Positions 16,355 through 24,507 of a stretch of DNA of 38,363 bases are shown piece by piece. A program made the translations under genes and the position numbers. Position 1 is the first letter of the stretch; every line of letters starts with the position of its first letter. The stretch is from an uncultured Prochlorococcus sp. Its GTDB lineage: Bacteria > Cyanobacteriota > Cyanobacteriia > PCC-6307 > Cyanobiaceae. A model generated the notes under the pieces. It saw only the letters and a program-made list of their open reading frames with translations. It was not told the origin of the DNA and ran no database searches. The stretch covers positions 1-38,363 of the forward strand of contig CACAST010000011.1 of assembly GCA_902535185.1 (NCBI GenBank), given 5' to 3'.

Positions 16355-17179
16355 ATAACTAGTAAAAACAATAATCTAGTTAAAAGATTTAGATCATTTA
16401 AAAGCGGATCCTCTCGCAAAGAAAAAGATTTTTTTTGTATAGAAGGTACTCATCTTATTGAGGAATTGCTTAAGTCTGGAAATTCTCCTTCCAAAATTTT
16501 AGTTACTGAAAAATGGCTAAAAAAGAACCAAAATCTTAGCAAACAGTTTGATGAATCATTATTAACTTTGGTCTCTGAGGAGGTTTTAGCTTCTGCGATT
16601 TCAACAGTAAATCCAGATGGCATCGCAGCATTAGTAGAAATTTCATCGATACCTAATTATCAATTCAATAGTAAAGATGATTTTATTCTTGTTCTTGATA
16701 GAATTCAAGATCCTGGGAATATGGGTAATCTTTTTAGAACTGCTTTAGCTGCTGGTGTCGATGCAATTTTTTTAGCTGGAGGTGCGCACCCATTAAGCCA
16801 AAAAGTATTAAGAGCATCAACTGGCGCGGTCTTTAATCTCACATTTCAAAGATATGAGGGTACTGAAGAAGAAATAATAAATTCTTTATTAAAGTCTTTA
16901 TCTGAATTATCAAATGATGGATTTAAGATTTTTTCCACTAGTAGCTTTAATAAAAGCTCAAAAAAAAGTTCAAAACCATATTGGGAAATTGATTGGACTA
17001 AGCCTACTGTCTTGATTTTGGGTAATGAAGGTCAAGGTATTCATAAAAAAATTCAAGAAGCTTTTAACGAAACAATTACAATTCCGCATAGTGAGCTTGT
17101 AGAATCATTGAATGTGGCTTGTGTTGCAGTTCCTTTATTACTAGAACGAAAAAGAGTCGCATACACCTCTAATAAATAA
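16355..17179 (+). CDS. SpoU/TrmH-family RNA 2'-O-methyltransferase, apparent non-ATG start
   Basis: Conserved SpoU knot motifs are clear: VLDRIQDPGNMGNLFRTALA, VLILGNEGQGI and IPHSELVESLNVACVAVPLL. The protein transfers methyl from SAM to a ribose 2'-OH of rRNA or tRNA; the exact site cannot be read. The first in-frame ATG/GTG/TTG is TTG at 16466, but upstream in the same frame lies TSKNNNLVKRFRSFKS, then RKEKDFFCIEGTHLIEEL, a good match to the conserved N-terminal substrate-binding domain. The frame is open back to 16301 with no ATG, GTG or TTG. I place the start at ATA 16355, giving 274 residues, a normal family length; ATA 16334 is also possible. The lpd gene follows after 7 bases. Confidence 0.8.
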   Translation: MTSKNNNLVKRFRSFKSGSSRKEKDFFCIEGTHLIEELLKSGNSPSKILVTEKWLKKNQNLSKQFDESLLTLVSEEVLASAISTVNPDGIAALVEISSIPNYQFNSKDDFILVLDRIQDPGNMGNLFRTALAAGVDAIFLAGGAHPLSQKVLRASTGAVFNLTFQRYEGTEEEIINSLLKSLSELSNDGFKIFSTSSFNKSSKKSSKPYWEIDWTKPTVLILGNEGQGIHKKIQEAFNETITIPHSELVESLNVACVAVPLLLERKRVAYTSNK

Positions 17180-17186
17180 ATAAAAA

Positions 17187-18626
17187 GTGACTGATTCAAG
17201 TTTTGATTTTGATTTAATTGTAATAGGAGCAGGATATGGAGGTTTTGATGCCGCTAAACATGCTGCTGGCAAGGGACTGAAAGTCGCAATAGTAGAATCT
17301 TCTGATATGGGAGGTACTTGTGTTAACAAGGGTTGTGTTCCATCTAAAGCTCTTTTGGCTGCAAGTGGAAAAGTTAGAGAAATAGCTGATTATGAACATT
17401 TAGCTAAATTTGGTATTCATGCTTCTCCAGTAAGGTTCGAGAGATCAAAAATTGCAGATCACGCAAATAATTTAGTTTTAAATGTTAGAGAAAATTTAAC
17501 AAAAACTCTTAAAAGGAGTGGAGTTGAAATCATTTTGGGCATTGGAAGAATTGAAGGAAATCAAAAAGTAGGTGTAAGAGATAAAAACGGAATTGATAAA
17601 ATTTTTACATGTAAGAATATTGTTATAGCAACAGGCTCCTCTCCTTTTGTGCCCCGTGGAATAACTTTGGACAATAGGACCGTATTCACTAGTGATGATG
17701 CGGTTAAACTTGAGTGGCTTCCAAGATGGATAGCAATTATTGGAAGCGGATATATAGGACTAGAATTTGCTGATGTTTATACCGCGCTTGGTTGTGAAGT
17801 TACCATGATCGAGGCTCTGGAGAATATTATGCCAACATTTGATCCAGACATCACTAAAATTGCTAAGAAGAACCTTATTCAAGCAAGAGATATAGACACA
17901 AAATCAAATGTCTTTGCGACAAAAATAATACCTGGATGCCCTGTAAAAATAGAACTGACGGATGCAAAATCTAAGGAAGTTGTAGAAACTTTAGAAGTTG
18001 ACGCTGTACTAGTTGCTACTGGCAGAAGTCCTAATAGTAATAACTTAAATCTTGAGTCGGTTGGTATCGAAACAGTAAAAGGTTTCATTCCTGTAGATGA
18101 TCGGATGAGAGTTAAGAATGGTGATGAAACAATACCAAATATTTGGGCCGTTGGAGATGTAACTGGCAAACTAATGCTTGCCCATACAGCTGCAGCGCAG
18201 GGTACTGTTGCTGTTGATAATATTTGCGGTGGTAATGTCGAAATTAACTATAAAAGTATCCCTGCAGCAACCTTTACTCACCCAGAGATAAGTTCAGTAG
18301 GTCTCTCTGAAGCTGAAGCTAAGGAAATATCTGAAAAAGAAAATTTTACTTTGGGAGTTGTCAAAAGTTTCTTTAAGGCTAATTCAAAAGCATTGGCTGA
18401 ATTGGAGAGTGACGGATTGCTAAAGTTGATTTTCAACAAAGATAATGGGAAAGTATTAGGTGCTCATATTTTTGGGTTACATGCAGCTGATTTAATTCAA
18501 GAAATTTCGAACGCTATTTCAAGGAACCAAGATGTAATTCAATTATCTAAAGAAGTTCATACTCATCCTACTCTTAGTGAAGTAGTTGAGGTCGCATATA
18601 AACAAGCAGCTTCTCAAATCAAATAA
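17187..18626 (+). CDS. lpdA: Dihydrolipoamide dehydrogenase (E3)
   Basis: 479 residues, start GTG (MTDSSFDFDL). Flavoprotein that reoxidises dihydrolipoyl groups of the pyruvate dehydrogenase and glycine cleavage systems, passing electrons to NAD+. FAD fold LIVIGAGYGGFDAAKHAA; redox disulfide GGTCVNKGCVPSK (C45, C50); NAD fold AIIGSGYIGLEFADVY; a second FAD contact at NIWAVGDVTGKLMLAHTAAA; C-terminal dimer-face HTHPTLSEVVEVAY with the catalytic His. It sits between the methylase and trpC with very short gaps (7 and 12 bases), implying an operon. The E1 alpha subunit, pdhA, is also in this window at 27156. Confidence 0.95.
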   Translation: MTDSSFDFDLIVIGAGYGGFDAAKHAAGKGLKVAIVESSDMGGTCVNKGCVPSKALLAASGKVREIADYEHLAKFGIHASPVRFERSKIADHANNLVLNVRENLTKTLKRSGVEIILGIGRIEGNQKVGVRDKNGIDKIFTCKNIVIATGSSPFVPRGITLDNRTVFTSDDAVKLEWLPRWIAIIGSGYIGLEFADVYTALGCEVTMIEALENIMPTFDPDITKIAKKNLIQARDIDTKSNVFATKIIPGCPVKIELTDAKSKEVVETLEVDAVLVATGRSPNSNNLNLESVGIETVKGFIPVDDRMRVKNGDETIPNIWAVGDVTGKLMLAHTAAAQGTVAVDNICGGNVEINYKSIPAATFTHPEISSVGLSEAEAKEISEKENFTLGVVKSFFKANSKALAELESDGLLKLIFNKDNGKVLGAHIFGLHAADLIQEISNAISRNQDVIQLSKEVHTHPTLSEVVEVAYKQAASQIK

Positions 18627-18638
18627 TTTCTAAAATTA

Positions 18639-19526
18639 ATGGAGATAAGACGCAGGCCACCAAATCCAACAGTAAGGGTAGAAAATTTAGAATATGCTGT
18701 ACCTCATAGAGAAGCACAAGCAAAAAATATTCTGGAAGAAATTGTATGGCACAAAGATATTGAAATTAAGAATTTTAAAAAAATAGTCTCTTTAGAAGAT
18801 CTCATCAAAAAGATTGAAAAACTTCCTGATCCCAAGGATTTTTATAAAAATATTTTGGAGTCAAAAATAAAACCAGGAGTTATTGCTGAAATAAAAAAAG
18901 CCAGTCCAAGTAAAGGAGTTATTAGAAAAGATTTTAACCCTGAAAACATAGCAATTTGTTATGAAAGATTAGGTGCATCATGTATCTCAGTACTTACCGA
19001 TAAAAGGTTCTTTCAAGGTAGTTATGAAATACTCGAAACTGTAAGGAGATCAACTAATCTCCCTCTACTCTGCAAAGATTTTATTATTTCTGCTTATCAG
19101 ATTTATAAAGCAAGGGTATCTGGTGCTGATGCAATATTATTAATCGCTGCGATTTTAAGTGATGACGATTTAATTTATTTAAAGAAAATAGCTGATAATT
19201 TAAAGATGAGTGTTCTTGTTGAAGTCCATAACGCTAATGAATTAGAAAGGATTCTAAAGTTAAAATCTTTTAATTTGATTGGAATAAATAATAGGGACTT
19301 AAAGACTTTTAAAACAGATTTAAAAACATCAAAAGAATTGATGCATACATATGCAGATATATTTTTAAAACAAAATATTATACCCATAAGTGAATCTGGA
19401 ATTAATTGTGCCGAAGATTTAGAATCGCTTAGATCTATTGGAATCAAGGGAGTATTAATAGGTGAAACTTTTATGAGAGAAACTGATATTGAACAATCGT
19501 TCAAGAAATTATTTACCTCAATTTAA
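18639..19526 (+). CDS. trpC: Indole-3-glycerol phosphate synthase
   Basis: 295 residues; TIM-barrel enzyme that closes the indole ring of CdRP in tryptophan synthesis. Motifs: [21 protein letters not shown] (catalytic Lys and Glu region), [72 protein letters not shown] and PISESGI, ending in GVLIGETFM. The roughly 70-residue N-terminal part ([20 protein letters not shown]) is the extended form common in cyanobacteria. It is the monofunctional type, not fused to TrpF. It lies 12 bases after lpd. Confidence 0.95.
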   Translation: MEIRRRPPNPTVRVENLEYAVPHREAQAKNILEEIVWHKDIEIKNFKKIVSLEDLIKKIEKLPDPKDFYKNILESKIKPGVIAEIKKASPSKGVIRKDFNPENIAICYERLGASCISVLTDKRFFQGSYEILETVRRSTNLPLLCKDFIISAYQIYKARVSGADAILLIAAILSDDDLIYLKKIADNLKMSVLVEVHNANELERILKLKSFNLIGINNRDLKTFKTDLKTSKELMHTYADIFLKQNIIPISESGINCAEDLESLRSIGIKGVLIGETFMRETDIEQSFKKLFTSI

Positions 19527-19542
19527 TATTGACTTCAAATCG

Positions 19543-19551
19543 TGCTATAAA
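19543..19551 (+). promoter_or_regulatory. Candidate extended -10 promoter of the nickel permease gene
   Basis: TGCTATAAA fits a TGn-extended -10; the expected start near 19558 leaves a leader of about 24 bases. A TTGACT at 19529-19534 is too close to act as its -35. Confidence 0.4.
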
Positions 19552-19581
19552 ATTTAATAAACAGAGTTGTACTGAATATAT

Positions 19582-20253
19582 ATGCAGGCTGTAATTTTAA
19601 CCGGTATTGTCGCAGGATTTGTGCATGTAGTTAGTGGCGCTGATCATCTAATTGCAATGGCACCGGCAGCGATTAATAATCCACAAAAAGCTCTTAAAAA
19701 TAGTTTCTCATGGGGCTTGGGACATTCTTCAGGAGTCCTCTTGTTAGCTTTTCTAGCGATTTTTATTAAGGATATTACGCCATTAAACAAATTTTCTAGT
19801 ATTGCCGAATTCCTAGTTGGAATTTCACTTCTAATTGTTGGAGTATTTGCTATAAAAAATTCTTTTCAATTAAGTATTCACTCGCATTCCCATAAGCATG
19901 AGAATGGAATTGCCCATCGTCACTTTCATTTTCATGTTAAGGAACAAAAAAATAATAATAAGCACTCACATGCTTTGACTGGTTTAGGCTTGCTACACGG
20001 GATAGCTGGAGGTTCACATTTTCTTGCAGTTCTTCCTGCTTTGGCACTACCTTTAACAAGCGCTTGCTTATATTTGATTTCATATTTGATTGGTTCACTG
20101 ATAAGTATGAATCTTTTTACTTGTTTAATATCTTTTACTACCTTTAAAGCAAGTCAAAAATTTATTAAAAGATTAATAGCTGTAGCAGGAGGGCTTTCCT
20201 TTTCTTTGGGATTATTTTGGATTCAAAGAAGTGCTTCTGTTTTTTTGAATTAA
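19582..20253 (+). CDS. UreH-like nickel permease linked to nickel SOD (sodT type)
   Basis: 223 residues with about six membrane spans. The first span has HVVSGADHLIAMAPAA, the signature of the UreH/HupE-related Ni/Co permeases (compare HX4DH of the NiCoT family), and a second conserved block reads LGLLHGIAGGSHFLAVLPAL. Between them a cytoplasmic-type loop (about residues 97-130) is packed with His (HSHSHKHENG, HRHFHFHV, KHSH), a plausible Ni-gathering segment. Genes of this kind sit beside sodN in marine cyanobacteria and have been called sodT. Its 3' end overlaps that of sodX by 42 bases on the opposite strand. Substrate is inferred from motif and context; other divalent metals are not excluded. 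Confidence 0.82.
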   Translation: MQAVILTGIVAGFVHVVSGADHLIAMAPAAINNPQKALKNSFSWGLGHSSGVLLLAFLAIFIKDITPLNKFSSIAEFLVGISLLIVGVFAIKNSFQLSIHSHSHKHENGIAHRHFHFHVKEQKNNNKHSHALTGLGLLHGIAGGSHFLAVLPALALPLTSACLYLISYLIGSLISMNLFTCLISFTTFKASQKFIKRLIAVAGGLSFSLGLFWIQRSASVFLN

Positions 20254-20613
20254 AAAATTTTTTAATTTAGGAATAATTAGTTTAGAGGTGACAATCCCAA
20301 TTATTTTTTCGTTATTGATTAATCCAAATTTATTACTATCTTCGCTAAATTCAATATTGTCGCCAATAACCTCAACGTTATTTTGATTTACTGACTTTAT
20401 TCTTTTTATTAGGTTTTTATTTTTAATTGGATGATTAAAAATAACTATTTGCCGATTTTTAAGTATTGATTTATTCTTTTTATATTTTTTAAAAAATACA
20501 ATGTCACCTTCTTTTAGGTAAGGCAACATCGATTCACCACTAATAATCGCGGTTTTTCTTAAACCTAAAAAAAATAAAATAAAATCAAAAAAACTTTTGA
20601 AAATAACTCTTAT
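20212..20613 (-). CDS. sodX: SodX, nickel-SOD maturation peptidase (S24/S26 type), apparent ATA start
   Basis: Type-I-signal-peptidase-like enzyme thought to cleave the SodN propeptide so that the mature N-terminal His can bind nickel. The active-site block is ISGESMLPYLKEGDIVFFKK, with nucleophile Ser in SM.P and NLIKRIKSV supplying the general-base Lys. The only ATG (20527-20529) is the Met directly after that Ser, so starting there would delete the nucleophile. The frame is open back to 20616 and encodes RVIFKSFFDFILFFLGLRKT, a plausible anchor. No ATG/GTG/TTG occurs there; ATA at 20611-20613 overlaps the sodN stop as TAATA, exactly where a TAATG would be expected. That start gives 133 residues, with Ser28 and Lys70. 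Confidence 0.82.
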   Translation of the reverse strand: MRVIFKSFFDFILFFLGLRKTAIISGESMLPYLKEGDIVFFKKYKKNKSILKNRQIVIFNHPIKNKNLIKRIKSVNQNNVEVIGDNIEFSEDSNKFGLINNEKIIGIVTSKLIIPKLKNFLIQKNRSTSLNPK

Positions 20614-21086
20614 TAACTAGCTTTTACAAAAGCGTCTGATCTTCCTTTTGAAGCCCAGAAAATATTATGAATTTTTTCTACATAACTCATGAGTTCTTCA
20701 GCTTGGGCTAAGTCAATATTAACTTTGCATGCACTACATAATTTGGCTGCCTTCCAAATAGTTTCATGTAAGTCTGGATAAGTTTCTAAGTGAACTGGTT
20801 TAAAGTAATCTGTCCACAAAATTAGAATCTCTTTCTTAGTTTCTTTTGCTTGCTCTTCTTTAACTGCAACATATCTAGAAAAAGTATTACTGTATGCAGC
20901 CCACTCTGCTGAATCAGTGCTAGAAGGAGCTTCTAATGCAATAAGTTTTTTTGTCATTGATAAAACTGCTTCGGCTGCAACTCTCGTAGATGCTGGGTCG
21001 TAAACACCACAAGGTCCATCGCAGTGAGCATGAACTGTTATTGGGGATTTTTTATCTAGAAAAGAATTGATGAATTTACTTAACAT
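20613..21086 (-). CDS. sodN: Nickel-containing superoxide dismutase precursor
   Basis: 157 residues. Residues 1-20 (MLSKFINSFLDKKSPITVHA) are a propeptide removed by SodX; the mature protein starts HCDGPCGVYDP, the nickel hook in which His1, Cys2 and Cys6 bind Ni and Asp3, Pro5 and Tyr9 shape the site. The rest is the four-helix bundle of the hexameric enzyme (AEAVLSMTKKLIAL and so on). It disproportionates superoxide without iron or manganese, useful in iron-poor oceans. Mature length (137) is slightly longer than the Streptomyces enzyme, as usual for cyanobacteria. sodX follows immediately, with touching stop and start. Confidence 0.97.
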   Translation of the reverse strand: MLSKFINSFLDKKSPITVHAHCDGPCGVYDPASTRVAAEAVLSMTKKLIALEAPSSTDSAEWAAYSNTFSRYVAVKEEQAKETKKEILILWTDYFKPVHLETYPDLHETIWKAAKLCSACKVNIDLAQAEELMSYVEKIHNIFWASKGRSDAFVKAS

Positions 21087-21164
21087 TTCAAATATTTGGT
21101 GTTGTATATATATTACTTGGAGATTAACTAAATTGAAAAGTCTTAGATATTTTTCTTACTTAAT

Positions 21165-21737
21165 TTAATTGACTTTTAATAATTCAACTTCAAATATTAA
21201 AGTCGCATTAGCAGGTATTACATTTCCAGCTCCTCTTGATCCGTATCCAAGTTCCGGAGGTATTGTTAGTTTTCTTTTGCCTCCAACTTTCATGCCTGCT
21301 ACACCTTCGTCCCAACCTTTTATTACTCGTCCAGCACCCAAGGGAAAGCTGAATGGAGCTCTGCCGATACTGGTATCAAATTGTGTCCCGTCTTCAAGTG
21401 TTCCTGTGTAATCAACAGTAACTGTTTGCCCAGCACTAGCCTCATCTCCTTCCCCGTTTACGATATCTGCAATAATTAGACCACTTTCTGTAGTCCTTGA
21501 ATTGTTGTCTATTGGTGTTTCTTCTGCCATAGCGAAAAGTATAGGATTTGGATCTGATGGGTCTAGTTCAAATAGATTATTATTTGAGATATTTGTTGAT
21601 TTTGCAACAGGTGTTCTTTGAACTGACTGAGTTTCTGGTTCAGCAGCATTAACAACTTGAGGTGAATTAAACTGACTGAAAAGAGTTAATGAAACACAAA
21701 AAACAAAAACTGCAAAGCTAATAAAGACTTCTTTCAC
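21165..21737 (-). CDS. FKBP-type peptidyl-prolyl cis-trans isomerase, exported
   Basis: 190 residues. A signal peptide ([20 protein letters not shown], likely cleaved after VVNA at residue 31) and a low-complexity linker to about 80 precede one FKBP domain. That domain reads [80 protein letters not shown] and [13 protein letters not shown], with the usual FKBP active-site aromatic and Asp residues. Predicted to speed proline isomerisation during folding in the periplasm or thylakoid lumen; the compartment cannot be decided. Divergent from lnt, with 86 bases between. Confidence 0.9.
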   Translation of the reverse strand: MKEVFISFAVFVFCVSLTLFSQFNSPQVVNAAEPETQSVQRTPVAKSTNISNNNLFELDPSDPNPILFAMAEETPIDNNSRTTESGLIIADIVNGEGDEASAGQTVTVDYTGTLEDGTQFDTSIGRAPFSFPLGAGRVIKGWDEGVAGMKVGGKRKLTIPPELGYGSRGAGNVIPANATLIFEVELLKVN

Positions 21738-21823
21738 TTAAATTTTGAAAGTTACTAAAACTTAGTTTACAGAATGAAGGTACAATATATGGATGATTAT
21801 AAATTTAATTTCGTAATTTTAGA

Positions 21824-23311
21824 TTGTTAATCCCAACTCAAATTAAAAGTCTAAGACAATATTTTTACCCTAGTTTGGGAGGGATTTTAGGAGGAATTTC
21901 AGTTTCAACGCATTTTTGGCTGATTTTTATGCCGATATCATTATTTATTTTATGGAAGGGAAGTGAAAGGACAGTAGCAAATTTTTGTTGGGGTTTTTTC
22001 TTTATCTTGATAAGTCATTCTTGGCTTTATGATCTTCATCCATTGACATGGCTTGGATTTTCATGGCTTGCAAGTTTAATTATTGCCACTTTAATATTAT
22101 TATTTTGCTCTTTTTTGGGTGGGATATTAGTTTATTTATGGGGACGGTTAGTTGAAATTATTCTCTGGAAAGAGGATATTTTTAAAATGAAAATATTATC
22201 TTTAACAGTAAAAGTATTTTTTTTATCTTTGACTTGGGGTATTGGTGAATTGGTACTTTCTCAAACACCTTTTTTTTGGATAGGTTTAGGAGAGAGTCTT
22301 ATCCCAGGTGATATTTATCTTGCTGGTTTAGCACGATGGATTGGTGCAAGTGGTTTATGCGTATTACAAATATTGATTGGATTTTGGATTTTTTATATTC
22401 AAGGTAGATGGGAAAGAAAACTTTACTTTAAAAAAATATTTCTTTTAGGACTTTTGGCTTTTATTTTCTTACATTTATTTGGAGGTTTAACAACTCCAAT
22501 AAAAAGAAATTATGAGTATCCAGTAGCTATTTGGCAAACTAATATACCAACAAGAGAAAAATTAAAAATAAATGATCAATTTATTGAAGAAAAGCTATCT
22601 ATCGCTCAAAAATATGCTTTATCAAACAAAGCGAAACTTCTTGTTTCTCCTGAAGGAACCCTATCTAATAATTTTTATTTTTCTAAAGGCATTGATGTTA
22701 ATACCTTGTCAGGAGGTTTCAGAAATTCAAATAATGAGTTAAGAAGTTCTTTACTCGGATTTCAAATTGGAGATAAATCTTTTACCTCATTTATAGATAA
22801 AAATAGACTTGTTCCAATAGGTGAAAAAATACCTAGATTTCTAGATAGTTTTTCAAGAGGATTATCTGCAGTAGGAGGAATTCAGCCAGGCTCTGATTCA
22901 CGATTTTTTGATCCTAAATTTACACCCCCAATAGCAGTAGCTATATGTTACGAAATTAGTGATGGACTAGAAATAAGAAAGGCTATTAATAGCGGTGCAA
23001 AACTGATAATAACTGCAGCAAATTTAGATCCATATCCAGCTAAGCTTTATAATCAATTCCTATCTTTAGCTAGATTAAGAAGTATTGAAAATAAGAAAAA
23101 TAATTTACTAGTATCAAATACCGGCCCTTCTGGCTTAGTTCAAGATGATGGACAAATAATTAAACTTTTAGATTATGATGTTGAACAAAATGAAATAGTG
23201 TTCCCCAATTTTTCATCCGAAAAGACTTTCTACACAAAATTTGGAGATAAACCAATTTTGTTTTTGTTTATATTATTTATGGGATTAAATTTCTTTTGGA
23301 AAATTAACTAA
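21824..23311 (+). CDS. lnt: Apolipoprotein N-acyltransferase
   Basis: 495 residues, start TTG ([10 protein letters not shown]); an in-frame stop just upstream at 21806 limits alternatives. Inner-membrane enzyme that adds the third acyl chain to lipoproteins. About six to seven spans fill residues 15-225, then a nitrilase-fold domain. Catalytic residues fit the family: Glu277 in [10 protein letters not shown], Lys in the [11 protein letters not shown] block, and Cys375 in [12 protein letters not shown] final span ([16 protein letters not shown]) closes the protein. The Cys-Glu-Lys triad supports activity. The stop overlaps the convergent mnmA stop by 8 bases. Confidence 0.9.
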   Translation: MLIPTQIKSLRQYFYPSLGGILGGISVSTHFWLIFMPISLFILWKGSERTVANFCWGFFFILISHSWLYDLHPLTWLGFSWLASLIIATLILLFCSFLGGILVYLWGRLVEIILWKEDIFKMKILSLTVKVFFLSLTWGIGELVLSQTPFFWIGLGESLIPGDIYLAGLARWIGASGLCVLQILIGFWIFYIQGRWERKLYFKKIFLLGLLAFIFLHLFGGLTTPIKRNYEYPVAIWQTNIPTREKLKINDQFIEEKLSIAQKYALSNKAKLLVSPEGTLSNNFYFSKGIDVNTLSGGFRNSNNELRSSLLGFQIGDKSFTSFIDKNRLVPIGEKIPRFLDSFSRGLSAVGGIQPGSDSRFFDPKFTPPIAVAICYEISDGLEIRKAINSGAKLIITAANLDPYPAKLYNQFLSLARLRSIENKKNNLLVSNTGPSGLVQDDGQIIKLLDYDVEQNEIVFPNFSSEKTFYTKFGDKPILFLFILFMGLNFFWKIN

Positions 23312-24461
23312 TTAATCCACCACCTAATAAAATTTCTTCTTTATAAAAAACTGCAGCTTGTCCGGGAGTTACCGAACTTTGACTTTCTTCAAAAATTAAT
23401 TTAAATGTTGTAGTTGGATTATCAAAATTTTTCAAAGGTATTAAAGTTCCTTTTACTGGATGACTTCTATATCTGATTTGTGCTTCTACTTCTATCTCTT
23501 GTTTAGGTTCTTCGATTGAAACCCAGTTAACCTTAGTAATTATTGCTTCTTTATTAAATAAATCACTTTTATCTGCTACGTAAACTATGTTTTTTACCCT
23601 GTCTAAACTTTTTACATATAATGGATCCGGCCAAGCGATGCCCAAACCTTTTCTTTGACCTACTGTGAAGTGCTGAATACCATTGTGCGTTCCAAGGACT
23701 TTCCCATTTACATGCACAATTTCTCCTTCTTTGGGTTCAATGTGTTTGTCGATGAATCTCTGCATTGATCCATAATGCTCAACTAAACATAAATCTTGAC
23801 TTTCTGGTTTTTGAGCAGTTCTTAGGCCTAATCTCAAGGCTTCCTTTCTTGTCTCTTCTTTCTTCATTTCACCAAGAGGAAATTCTAATCTGCTTAGTAC
23901 TTCTTGTGAAAGAGAATAAAGAAAATAACTTTGGTCTTTATTTTCGTCAGCACCTCTGAGAAGAAGGAAGTCCTTAAATTCAAAGTTCTTGCAATCAAGT
24001 GTTTCAGCATAAGATGATTCTTTTATCCTTGCGTAATGTCCTGTCGCAATATGAGTAAAGTCTTTTTTGTTTATTGCGTAATTAAGCATCTCTTCAAACT
24101 TCACATTCTTGTTGCACATCGAACATGGCAGTGGAGTGAATCCTTTCTCATAGCTTTTAGTAGTTTTTTTAATTACCTCTCTTTCGAAAATTTCTCTTGA
24201 GTCTATTATTTTATGATTAATTCCCAAATCTTCACAAAGGCCAGCAGCATCTACTAATCCCTCAGAACAACAGGAGCCTTGCCCTTTCATTAGCCAAAGA
24301 GTTAGTCCCTCAACATTCCAGCCTCTTTCTACAAGAAGAGCAGCTGAAAGGGAACTATCTACGCCACCAGAAAGACCTACAATAATATTTTTCTTCTTTT
24401 TAGTTTTATTATTAGAAGAAAAAAAGTTCTCTAATTTTTTATTCTTTTGTGTCTTTAACAT
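23304..24461 (-). CDS. mnmA: tRNA-specific 2-thiouridylase
   Basis: 385 residues. Thiolates U34 of tRNA-Lys, -Glu and -Gln, using ATP and relayed sulfur. PP-loop [18 protein letters not shown] near residue 27; catalytic Cys in [17 protein letters not shown]; second redox Cys in [20 protein letters not shown] and [15 protein letters not shown]-terminal beta-barrel with [25 protein letters not shown] and [10 protein letters not shown]. It has a short lysine-rich N-terminal extension (about 20 residues) before the PP-loop. Divergent from nnr, with only 46 bases between the two starts, so both promoters must be packed there. Confidence 0.96.
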   Translation of the reverse strand: MLKTQKNKKLENFFSSNNKTKKKKNIIVGLSGGVDSSLSAALLVERGWNVEGLTLWLMKGQGSCCSEGLVDAAGLCEDLGINHKIIDSREIFEREVIKKTTKSYEKGFTPLPCSMCNKNVKFEEMLNYAINKKDFTHIATGHYARIKESSYAETLDCKNFEFKDFLLLRGADENKDQSYFLYSLSQEVLSRLEFPLGEMKKEETRKEALRLGLRTAQKPESQDLCLVEHYGSMQRFIDKHIEPKEGEIVHVNGKVLGTHNGIQHFTVGQRKGLGIAWPDPLYVKSLDRVKNIVYVADKSDLFNKEAIITKVNWVSIEEPKQEIEVEAQIRYRSHPVKGTLIPLKNFDNPTTTFKLIFEESQSSVTPGQAAVFYKEEILLGGGLIS

Positions 24462-24507
24462 GGAAGTTTAAATTTTTGAACAGTATTTCAATTGCTTTGT
24501 ACTCATT

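Noticed and set aside
20212-20529. SodX starting at the ATG of SMLP
   Set aside because: That Met follows the catalytic Ser; such a protein would lack its nucleophile and anchor. The longer non-ATG start is preferred.
20212-20613. sodX as a decayed pseudogene
   Set aside because: The reading frame is intact, with Ser and Lys in conserved contexts and no internal stop; only the start codon is odd.
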